Origin: Candidatus Parcubacteria bacterium
GTDB lineage: Bacteria > Patescibacteriota > Minisyncoccia > JAHIHE01 > JAGLIN01
DNA: 5,713 nucleotides
Reading direction: 5' to 3'
Assembly (NCBI GenBank): GCA_023142975.1
Contig: JAGLIN010000015.1
Location: forward strand, 1-5,713
Below the pieces are notes generated by a model. That model ran no database searches and had not been told where the DNA came from. It saw only the letters and a list, made by a program, of their open reading frames with translations. Made by a program: the position numbers and the translations under genes. This document shows positions 1 to 4,365 of the stretch, one piece after another. Position 1 is the stretch's first letter, and each line of letters opens with the position of its first letter.

Positions 1-60
1 TTTAAAATGCCATATCAACTACTGGCAAATACACCTAAAAATTGCGATTTAGCAACATTG

Positions 61-131
61 CTCGGGGGCAGGGAATCGAACCCCGATTATCTGGACCAAA
101 ACCAGGCGTCCTACCGTTAGACGACCCCCGA
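61..131 (-). tRNA. tRNA-Gln (anticodon UUG), intact
   Basis: Read on the minus strand this 71-nt stretch folds into a complete cloverleaf. It has a seven-pair acceptor stem (TCGGGGG with CCCCCGA), a short D arm containing the AACGGTAG loop, an anticodon arm with loop TTTTGGT, a four-base variable loop, and a T arm with loop TTCGATT. Loop positions 34-36 are TTG, giving anticodon UUG, which decodes CAA/CAG as glutamine. The discriminator base is G, as is usual for bacterial tRNA-Gln. The CCA end is not encoded, so it must be added after transcription. The first anticodon-stem pair is a C-A mismatch; the other four pair. The 5' 15 nt overlap the end of the GIY-YIG reading frame, so the tRNA probably matures from a transcript that includes that gene. 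A second, damaged copy lies at 413-496. Confidence 0.95.
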
Positions 132-374
132 ATGAGTTAATATTATTTGCTTTTCTTCTCTGCCATATCCAGACTTCAAGTAACTTTCGCGCTTTAGTGA
201 TTCATTTCTATATTTATATTCTTCCGTATGTACTATTTTTAACGGACGCATTCCTTTGGTTGATTTAACTTTTCCTAAATTATGTTCTTTAATTCTTCTT
301 TCTAAATCATCAGTTTGTCCAACATAACTCCAGTTTTTTCTGTTTTCAGAAACTAAAATATAAACACTAAACAT
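117..374 (-). CDS. GIY-YIG family endonuclease (small, UPF0213-like)
   Basis: An 85-residue single-domain GIY-YIG nuclease. From the ATG at 374, the first half-motif VYI is at residues 4-6, the second (YVG) at 17-19, the catalytic-helix arginines at 26-27 (LERRIKEHN) and the metal-binding glutamate at about 63 (KRESYLKS), followed by the GYGREEK tail typical of the small family. All expected catalytic elements are present, so it looks active. I chose the ATG at 374 because family members begin just before the VYIL strand. An in-frame ATG at 404 would add ten residues and lies only eight bases past the broken tRNA copy. The last codons (SGVV and the stop) are read from the first 15 nt of the intact tRNA-Gln. 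The gene exactly fills the gap between two tRNA-Gln copies, which suggests a mobile or homing-like history. Small free-standing GIY-YIG proteins have poorly known substrates, so the role is inferred. Confidence 0.88.
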   Translation of the reverse strand: MFSVYILVSENRKNWSYVGQTDDLERRIKEHNLGKVKSTKGMRPLKIVHTEEYKYRNESLKRESYLKSGYGREEKQIILTHSGVV

Positions 375-412
375 ATATACAATTAAAATATAATCTTCAT
401 ACAAAATTGAAA

Positions 413-496
413 GCAGGGAATCGAACCCCGATTATCTGGACCCCTGCCTGTCGGCAGGCAGGAAAACCAGGCGTCCTACCGTTAGACGACCCCCGA
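413..496 (-). pseudogene. Broken tRNA-Gln(UUG) copy with palindrome in anticodon loop
   Basis: Apart from a 20-nt insertion, this stretch is identical base for base to nt 1-64 of the intact tRNA-Gln at 61-131. The insertion (443-462) falls in the anticodon loop between the bases corresponding to positions 35 and 36, so it splits the UUG anticodon. The homology stops at 413: the 3' acceptor strand CCCCCGA and the discriminator are replaced by CTTTC and AT-rich sequence, so no acceptor stem can form. Both defects should make the copy non-functional as a tRNA. The insert is a self-contained hairpin and does not form a bulge-helix-bulge junction or resemble a group I intron. The near-perfect identity elsewhere implies a recent duplication, with the GIY-YIG gene between the two copies. 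Confidence 0.9.
443..462. repeat. 20-nt GC-rich palindromic insertion (CRQAG-type)
   Basis: Eight-base arms CCTGCCTG and CAGGCAGG flank a four-base loop. The element is precisely delimited because the intact tRNA-Gln at 61-131 provides an uninterrupted version of the site. No target duplication is obvious. Read on the plus strand it encodes P-A-C-R-Q-A-G, a peptide string I associate with short palindromes scattered through candidate-phylum genomes. That association is from memory and has not been checked. Confidence 0.85.
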
Positions 497-519
497 AAAT
501 TTATTTTACACACCCCAAT

Positions 520-533
520 CCCTCTTAAGAGGG
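520..533. repeat. Perfect palindrome CCCTCTTAAGAGGG downstream of dnaX
   Basis: This is a 14-bp perfect inverted repeat between dnaX and the broken tRNA-Gln. It could act as a weak dnaX terminator stem on the minus strand, but no U tract follows it. Its right arm runs directly into the tandem repeat at 529-567, so it may instead be another short palindromic element. Confidence 0.55.
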
Positions 534-567
534 GAATATATAATGATAGAGGGGAATATATAATGAT
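529..567. repeat. 20-bp tandem direct repeat, two copies
   Basis: The unit GAGGGGAATATATAATGATA is present at 529-548 and again at 549-567, differing only at the final base. It sits immediately after the dnaX stop codon and overlaps the right arm of the palindrome at 520-533. Replication slippage is the simplest origin. It leaves the dnaX reading frame intact, the stop codon being at 575-577. Confidence 0.8.
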
Positions 568-574
568 GATAAAA

Positions 575-2245
575 TTATACGACTTTTCCGCCGAACATAT
601 CTAATGCCATATCCACAACATCATCTCTTTCTTTCTTGTCATTAGCCGTCACGGATTTAGTTTCTTTGATTTCGTATCCCATTTTTTCCGCTTCGTCTTG
701 GGATATGAATTTCATAAGAACATCCGTTTTTAAAACTTCTCCCGCTACTTTTTCAATAATTGCCTTGTTTTCAATTTTCTTCAATTTATCTTTATGAAAA
801 GAGTATTGGCAAGAAACTATAATTTCATTTTTTTTTACTTCAACCGGCTGGCAAGTTTTTAGGAATGCCATTAAAGAATGATTGTGCGATTTTATTTCCT
901 CTAAAATTTCACACCATTCGCTTCTAATTGTGTCTAAAGCAACAAGAGCAGTTTTGTCTAAATTAATGCTTTTTTCTAAAATACCATTGTTTTTTGCGTT
1001 ATTTGTTTCCCCTTTTTCCTTCTCAAATCCTACGCTTTTCTTTATAAAATCCTGTGACTGCTTAACTGACGAGGAAACTCTATCCGTAATCTTTTTTATC
1101 GGTTCTTTGATTTTGTCATTATAATTCGTAGCTGCCTTATCTGTCAAGGATTCTTTATCGGCAATATTAATTTCCGCAATTGCAAGTTCCAAGGGAAGCT
1201 GTTGAATTATTGAAGATTTAATTTCTTCTTTGCTTTTAATAAACGCCCGAATCATTCCAAGAAGTTGCGCGATTGATGTTTTTTGCGACATAGCTTCAAG
1301 CTCCGATATTTGCTCCTCAGTCATTTCGGAAGAAAAACTCTCTTTTATTTCCGAACTAATTTTTATAAGCATTAGTTTCCGACAGTATTCTATCAGAAAT
1401 ATATTGAATTGTTCTAAGTCGTAGCCGTCATCCGTTATTTTATTTATATAATCAATCGCTTCGCTGTACTTTTTTTCGGTAATTAATTCAATTAGTTTTA
1501 CCGCTACTGAAATATCAGCCACTGCTAAAATCGTTTGAACTTCCTTTAGTGTTATGTCATTGTCCTTCAATGATAATATTTGCCCAAACAGGCTTTCGCT
1601 GTCGCGAAGTCCTCCGTTAGAATTTATGGCAATGAAATCCAAAACGCCTTTTTCCACTTTTACTTTTTCCTGCTTTGCGATCTTCTCCAATCGTTCTTTT
1701 ATTTCAGAAACTTTAAGCCGCCTAAAATCAAATCGCTGGCACCTTGAAATTATCGTCGCTGGAATTTTGTGTATTTCCGTCGTCGCTAAAATAAATATGG
1801 CGTGCTTTGGCGGCTCTTCTAATGTTTTAAGCAAAGCATTAAAAGCCCCTTTGCTGAGCATATGAACCTCGTCAATTATATACACTTTGTATTTTCCAGA
1901 AGTCGGTGAAAAATTTATTTTTTCTATCAGATCTCTAATTTTATCAACTTGGGTATGCGTCGCCGCGTCAATTTCTATCAAGTCTAAAAATTTATTTTCG
2001 TTTATATTCAGGCAATTTTCACATTCATTGCACGGCTCGCCGCTTTTTGGATTTTTGCAATTTACGACTTTGGCCAATATTCTCGCGATTGTCGTTTTTC
2101 CTATTCCCCTCGGTCCGGAAAATAAATAAGCATGAGCAATTTTCTCTCGCTTCACGGCGTTCTGAAGCGTCTTCACAATATGCTCCTGTCCAACAACTTC
2201 CGAAAAATTCGTCGGCCTATATTTTCTATATAAAACTTTTGACAT
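575..2245 (-). CDS. dnaX: DNA polymerase III subunit gamma/tau
   Basis: A 556-residue clamp-loader ATPase that loads the sliding clamp and tethers polymerase III at the replication fork. The N-terminus MSKVLYRKYRP followed by VVGQEH is the family signature. Visible motifs are Walker A GPRGIGKT (44-51), a zinc module of four cysteines (63, 72, 75, 78), Walker B IIDEVH (123-128), sensor 1 ATTE (154-157), the arginine-finger SRC motif (167-169) and sensor 2 GGLRD (211-215). A helical domain III continues to about residue 365. A low-complexity charged linker and a tau-type C-terminal domain (about 435-515, with SEWCEIL, HNHSLMAFL and YSFHKDKL) follow. The length is close to that of tau proteins of Gram-positive bacteria, so the gene is complete. 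It starts 9 nt after the SemiSWEET-like gene, with no Shine-Dalgarno sequence, implying co-transcription. A run of nine A on the coding strand near residue 470 is a possible slippage site but lies too far downstream to yield a classical gamma form. Confidence 0.97.
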   Translation of the reverse strand: MSKVLYRKYRPTNFSEVVGQEHIVKTLQNAVKREKIAHAYLFSGPRGIGKTTIARILAKVVNCKNPKSGEPCNECENCLNINENKFLDLIEIDAATHTQVDKIRDLIEKINFSPTSGKYKVYIIDEVHMLSKGAFNALLKTLEEPPKHAIFILATTEIHKIPATIISRCQRFDFRRLKVSEIKERLEKIAKQEKVKVEKGVLDFIAINSNGGLRDSESLFGQILSLKDNDITLKEVQTILAVADISVAVKLIELITEKKYSEAIDYINKITDDGYDLEQFNIFLIEYCRKLMLIKISSEIKESFSSEMTEEQISELEAMSQKTSIAQLLGMIRAFIKSKEEIKSSIIQQLPLELAIAEINIADKESLTDKAATNYNDKIKEPIKKITDRVSSSVKQSQDFIKKSVGFEKEKGETNNAKNNGILEKSINLDKTALVALDTIRSEWCEILEEIKSHNHSLMAFLKTCQPVEVKKNEIIVSCQYSFHKDKLKKIENKAIIEKVAGEVLKTDVLMKFISQDEAEKMGYEIKETKSVTANDKKERDDVVDMALDMFGGKVV

Positions 2246-2254
2246 TTTGATATT

Positions 2255-2452
2255 TTAAATAAATACAGACATTGTAGTTACTGCGCCTAATACTAATGCT
2301 AAAATATTTGGAATTAATAAAAACCAATCTTTTTTTCCATAAGCATACAAACTCCAAAAAAGACCATTTACGGCTGTAGCTAAGGGCTGAATAAATATAT
2401 TGCTATTTCCTTTAATGTTTGAAATCAAAATCTCTATCAACGAAAAAAACAT
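2255..2452 (-). CDS. SemiSWEET / MtN3-like small sugar transporter, 5' end disturbed
   Basis: Three hydrophobic helices, with GLFWSLYAYGKKDWFLLIPN in the middle and third helix, match the SemiSWEET (MtN3/saliva, PQ-loop) pattern, including the Pro-Asn of helix 3. SemiSWEETs are about 90 residues, dimerise in the membrane and carry sugars across it. From the ATG at 2452 the protein is only 65 residues and cuts into helix 1. In the same frame, family-like sequence (EKIIGSIASILAII) continues upstream to about 2494 with no ATG, GTG or TTG before the in-frame TAG at 2513-2515. Adding one T to the six-T run (2505-2510 on the plus strand) would join the frame to a GTG at 2529 and give a normal length of about 91 residues. 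The gene is therefore either frameshifted, mis-sequenced in a homopolymer, or started from an unusual codon. It lies 9 nt before dnaX. The substrate cannot be told from the sequence. Confidence 0.72.
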   Translation of the reverse strand: MFFSLIEILISNIKGNSNIFIQPLATAVNGLFWSLYAYGKKDWFLLIPNILALVLGAVTTMSVFI

Positions 2453-2568
2453 TATTATTGCTAAAATAGATGCAATACTACCAATTATTTTTTCGTTCTT
2501 TACTAAAAAACTCTAAATGTATTATTCACAATATCTTTTTTAATTCATAAAAAAATATTACTGCAATT

Positions 2569-2594
2569 AATTCTTACTATAGTTTCTAAGAATT
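2569..2594 (-). terminator. Weak AT-rich hairpin after the acidic-tail gene
   Basis: Eight-base arms AATTCTTA and TAAGAATT enclose a 10-nt loop directly after the stop codon at 2595-2597. A run of seven T occurs on the minus strand about a dozen bases further on, not immediately after the stem. The position suits a terminator or a 3'-end stabiliser, but the stem is all but free of GC. Confidence 0.3.
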
Positions 2595-3371
2595 TCATAC
2601 AGAAAAATCATCCTCAATTCTATTATCTTTATCTTCGTCAAGTGACGCTTCTTTTTTCATTTCTTCAATATCAGGCATCCATTCGTCTTCCATTGATCCT
2701 TGATCCAAATCTTCTTTTTGTTCATTTCTGCCATCTAAATCTTCCACTTCGTCATTTTTAAGATCTTCGGTTTTCTCTGGTTCTATATCCTCCGCATTAT
2801 CGTTTTGCAGGACATCTTCTTCCGTATTGTTTATTTCTGAACCTAAATCATCACTGTCTTCTTTTGCATTATCCGTTACCGCTTCAACCGCAGCCCATTC
2901 GCTTACTTTTTCTTTGGGAATAACTAAAGTTATTTCATCACCTTTTTTTGCTTTAAAATATGTGAGTGAAGCTAAAAGAACTTTATATTTCTTCCCTGCC
3001 GATAAAACATAATATTTGTCGTTATTATCACTCATAACAGTACCGATTATTTTTTTTCTCTCAATCGGGCTGATTTGCTTGTACAAAAACAATCCGTCTT
3101 CAGTTATGCTCAACTTCAGCAAATCTCCTTCCACTAATTTTGATTTGCTTGCGTAATTTGCTGGCACTGGATAACTTTTGCCTTCCAAACTAATCATTTT
3201 CTCTCCATCAAAAGTCCCTTCTATAATTTGGCTTATTTCTAAATCTTTTGCTGATTTTTTCAATCCGCCGTCTAATTGTAATAAAATTTGTTTTGCCGCC
3301 GTAATATTTCTCTCGGCATTTTCAATCATCTGACGTAAAAGAACAATTTTATTCTGTTTTGACTCTTCCAT
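2595..3371 (-). CDS. Conserved hypothetical protein, duplicated beta-rich domain plus acidic tail
   Basis: A 258-residue cytoplasmic protein with no signal peptide or membrane segment. Residues 1-45 look like a helical hairpin or short coiled coil (LLRQMIENAERNITAAKQIL). Residues 50-101 and 109-165 appear to be two copies of one small beta-rich unit: each begins with Gly-Thr, has a Tyr-x-Val strand, and reaches a Gly-Asp turn exactly 15 residues after the Tyr. Residues 170-258 are a strongly acidic, low-complexity tail rich in Asp and Glu. I recognise the style of this protein from candidate-phylum genomes but cannot name a function. The start at 3371 is the first ATG; a TTG at 3401 in the same frame would leave only about 10 nt of leader from the predicted promoter at 3418-3446. 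There is no Shine-Dalgarno sequence at either start. The tail might bind nucleic-acid-binding proteins or cations, but that is speculation. Confidence 0.8.
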   Translation of the reverse strand: MEESKQNKIVLLRQMIENAERNITAAKQILLQLDGGLKKSAKDLEISQIIEGTFDGEKMISLEGKSYPVPANYASKSKLVEGDLLKLSITEDGLFLYKQISPIERKKIIGTVMSDNNDKYYVLSAGKKYKVLLASLTYFKAKKGDEITLVIPKEKVSEWAAVEAVTDNAKEDSDDLGSEINNTEEDVLQNDNAEDIEPEKTEDLKNDEVEDLDGRNEQKEDLDQGSMEDEWMPDIEEMKKEASLDEDKDNRIEDDFSV

Positions 3372-3417
3372 ATTTTTTGTTTTTATTTTGTTAATTTTCA
3401 ATACTTTGAGTATTATT

Positions 3418-3446
3418 AGTATATCAGATTATTTGGATTTGTAAAA
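3418..3446 (-). promoter_or_regulatory. Extended -10 promoter for the acidic-tail gene
   Basis: On the minus strand TGATATACT (3426-3418) is an extended -10 element, with a poor -35 (TTTTAC, 3446-3441) exactly 17 bp upstream. Transcription would begin near 3411, leaving a leader of about 40 nt before the ATG at 3371. Confidence 0.55.
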
Positions 3447-3462
3447 TTTTCAAAAAAACCAA

Positions 3463-3579
3463 CAAAAAATCACCTTTAGTAAAGTGATTTTTGTGGAGAA
3501 CTCTACCTGATCCAGCGACGCGTATCGGTCGCTTTCACAGAAATTGTCTGCTCCTGAATTTGAGCGTTCGCGAACTTTC
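3463..3579 (-). ncRNA. Candidate structured small RNA of unknown family (~117 nt)
   Basis: A stand-alone transcription unit with no reading frame. It has a sigma70-like promoter just upstream (3586-3613) and ends in a strong hairpin followed by T-rich sequence (3465-3492). The body is clearly richer in GC than its surroundings and holds several plausible stems on the minus strand. A six-pair hairpin AGCGAC/GTCGCT spans 3514-3533. A stem TTCA/TGAA continues into CAGA/TCTG with a GGAG bulge (about 3536-3560). There is a short palindrome GTTCGCGAAC (3566-3575), and GAGAA (3577-3581) could close against TTCTC (3496-3500). It does not match the signatures I know for tmRNA, RNase P RNA, SRP RNA or 6S RNA. 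It could be a leader for the gene at 2595-3371, but that gene has its own promoter after the terminator. Confidence 0.5.
3465..3492 (-). terminator. Rho-independent terminator of the candidate small RNA
   Basis: Nine-base arms (AAAAATCAC at 3465-3473 and GTGATTTTT at 3484-3492) extend inward by three more pairs past a one-base bulge, leaving a loop of AGT. On the minus strand the stem is followed by T-rich sequence (TTTTTTG, then GGTTTTTTT). It separates the small RNA from the promoter at 3418-3446. Confidence 0.7.
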
Positions 3580-3585
3580 TCTATA

Positions 3586-3613
3586 ATTCTACCAAATCTT
3601 ATTCACCAATCAA
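3586..3613 (-). promoter_or_regulatory. Sigma70-like promoter of the candidate small RNA
   Basis: On the minus strand the -35 TTGATT (3613-3608) and -10 TAGAAT (3591-3586, five of six consensus bases) are separated by 16 bp. The predicted start is near 3579, exactly where the GC-richer, structured stretch begins. Confidence 0.55.
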
Positions 3614-3620
3614 GGACATA

Positions 3621-3636
3621 TCTGCCGAAAGGCAGA
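3621..3636. repeat. Short hairpin TCTGCC-GAAA-GGCAGA
   Basis: Six-base arms enclose a GNRA-type GAAA loop just upstream of the small RNA promoter. Its CTGCC/GGCAG core resembles the palindrome inserted in the tRNA-Gln copy at 443-462 and may belong to the same family of short elements. Confidence 0.5.
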
Positions 3637-3714
3637 AAGGTAATTTGAAAGGTTAAATTTCGCACTGAAACACCCCCGACTATCTACATTTTCATTACTA
3701 TTTTATTATCTGCG

Positions 3715-3751
3715 GAGCCGGCTCGGGCGTCCCGTCCGAGACGGGACGCCC
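3715..3751. repeat. Compound GC-rich palindromic element
   Basis: Two abutting perfect palindromes. GAGCCGGCTC occupies 3715-3724. A 12-bp stem follows at 3725-3751, with arms GGGCGTCCCGTC and GACGGGACGCCC around a three-base CGA loop. A flanking GGC (3720-3722) and GCC (3754-3756) can extend the second stem past a 2x2 internal loop. The block is extremely GC-rich in an AT-rich, gene-free background, so it looks inserted. No open frame or T tract suggests a gene or terminator. Confidence 0.75.
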
Positions 3752-3812
3752 TCGCCTCCTTCTCTCTTGTTTTTAAAGGGTAAAAGGATATAAATGGAAA
3801 ACGAAAAGTTGA

Positions 3813-3835
3813 AATATCTTCCTTCGGAAGATATT
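3813..3835. repeat. 10-bp stem palindrome AATATCTTCC/GGAAGATATT
   Basis: Perfect ten-base arms surround a TTC triloop. It differs in sequence from the neighbouring palindromes, and no T tract follows on either strand, so a terminator is unlikely. It lies in a tiny open frame (3794-3844) that I do not regard as a gene. Confidence 0.6.
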
Positions 3836-3854
3836 AAAAGATGACATTAAGTCG

Positions 3855-3868
3855 GCGTTCTAGAACGC
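3855..3868. repeat. Perfect 14-bp palindrome GCGTTCTAGAACGC
   Basis: An uninterrupted 14-bp dyad with no loop. It could be an operator site or another short palindromic element of the cluster starting at 3621. No promoter is evident beside it. Confidence 0.55.
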
Positions 3869-3914
3869 ATATGTTAAAAGCGGGTTAAAGGACATAAATC
3901 TATAGGACATTTGC

Positions 3915-4078
3915 TTATTTTCTTTCCGGCAAATGATGCCAAATTTCGTCTTTTGGCGATTGCCAAATATCTTTCATTATTAACTCTGGCTTTTCTAAAT
4001 TATAGCTTTTCTCGCAAGCGAATAGAAACATTTTCCAGCTTAGCGATGTCGGTAGCTGTAAGAAACTTTTTCATAATT
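3915..4078 (-). pseudogene. Fragment of replication-relaxation family protein (C-terminus)
   Basis: Translated on the minus strand the region ends MFLFACEKSYNLEKPELIMK, then DIWQSPKDEIWHHLPERK and a TAA at 3915-3917. This matches the C-terminus of the gene at 5436-5713 residue for residue except near the ends. At the DNA level 3927-4031 matches 5439-5543 with 4 mismatches in 105 and no gaps, and similarity stops abruptly on both sides. Upstream of the shared block the frame holds only about 17 further codons before a TGA (4076-4078). An overlapping frame begins at ATG 4074 and reads KKFLTATDIAKLE, and could join through a frameshift. The rest of a protein of some 250 residues is missing, so this is a remnant. 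I see no promoter or ribosome binding site for it. Confidence 0.75.
3927..4031. repeat. 105-bp direct repeat, copy 1
   Basis: This is the left copy of a 105-bp direct repeat whose partner is at 5439-5543. Four substitutions and no indels separate them (about 96 percent identity by direct count). Both copies encode the same C-terminal segment on the minus strand. They bracket two plus-strand genes of unknown function. Confidence 0.9.
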
Positions 4079-4171
4079 GCAGAGTTACTATTGTTAGTAT
4101 TGTTATAGCACATGTTTAAAATAGTGGGAATGGGTATAAATTTTAAGCTTTAAAACAAATATTGTTGTTGT

Positions 4172-4200
4172 TAGACAAACATGTTTCTTTGTGTTATTAT
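4172..4200 (+). promoter_or_regulatory. Promoter of the secreted-protein gene, with palindrome in spacer
   Basis: TAGACA (4172-4177, five of six -35 bases) lies 17 bp from TATTAT (4195-4200, five of six -10 bases), which is preceded by TGT as in an extended -10. The predicted start is near 4207, about 160 nt before the ATG at 4366. The spacer contains the perfect 10-bp palindrome AAACATGTTT (4177-4186), placed where a repressor would block polymerase. A second ACATGT occurs at 4110-4115. Confidence 0.6.
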
Positions 4201-4244
4201 TTTAAATACTAAAAAACAAAAACAAAAAAATACACCTCTTAATT

Positions 4245-4300
4245 TTTTAGAAACAGTATGAAGTTTTTTAAGATTAGAAAATTTTTACTGTTTCTGAAGA
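4245..4300 (+). promoter_or_regulatory. Leader hairpin upstream of the secreted-protein gene
   Basis: Perfect 10-base arms AGAAACAGTA (4249-4258) and TACTGTTTCT (4286-4295) can extend at the base with A-U and G-U pairs to about 15. They enclose 27 nt within the predicted 5' leader. A 20-codon frame (4258-4320, MKFFKIRKFLLFLKNERCKS) starts in the stem and crosses the hairpin, but no Shine-Dalgarno sequence precedes it. The structure could regulate downstream expression; no known riboswitch class is recognised. Confidence 0.4.
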
Positions 4301-4365
4301 ATGAACGATGCAAGTCGTGATGATTAATGATTTAGAGACAAGAAAGAAAAAGAGGTAAAAATTAA

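Noticed and set aside
8..27. TGCCA/TGGCA hairpin followed by TTTT on the minus strand, as a tRNA-Gln terminator
   Set aside because: It has only five pairs with a ten-base loop and a short T run, and the window ends too close to judge.
443..462. The tRNA insert as an intron
   Set aside because: It is a bare 20-nt hairpin with no bulge-helix-bulge or group I features, and the tRNA also lacks its 3' acceptor strand, so splicing would not restore function.
407..604. Plus-strand 65-codon frame containing PACRQAG
   Set aside because: It is read antisense through the broken tRNA, the inserted palindrome and the dnaX 3' end, and has no ribosome binding site. It is a by-product of the repeats.
828..836. 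Run of nine A on the dnaX coding strand as a programmed frameshift for a gamma form
   Set aside because: It lies near residue 470 of 556, well past the ATPase core boundary where gamma forms end. No downstream stem was identified, so only accidental slippage is plausible.
882..2250. Several plus-strand frames across dnaX
   Set aside because: All are antisense shadows of a complete dnaX with every clamp-loader motif in place.
3794..3844. 16-codon frame preceded by AAAGGA
   Set aside because: It is too short and is built largely from a palindrome; nothing else supports translation.
4054..4065. 12-mer AGCTGTAAGAAA shared in inverted orientation with 5408-5419
   Set aside because: A match of this length is expected about once by chance in a window of this size, and it has no symmetrical relation to the 105-bp repeats.
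3911..4108. Plus-strand 65-codon hydrophobic frame
   Set aside because: It is antisense to the replication-relaxation fragment, whose protein similarity to 5436-5713 fixes the coding strand as minus.
4002..4113. Minus-strand 37-codon frame with a helix-turn-helix-like look (FLTATDIAKLENVSIR)
   Set aside because: Half of it is an out-of-frame reading of the 105-bp repeat, so the resemblance is probably chance, although a frameshifted fusion cannot be excluded.
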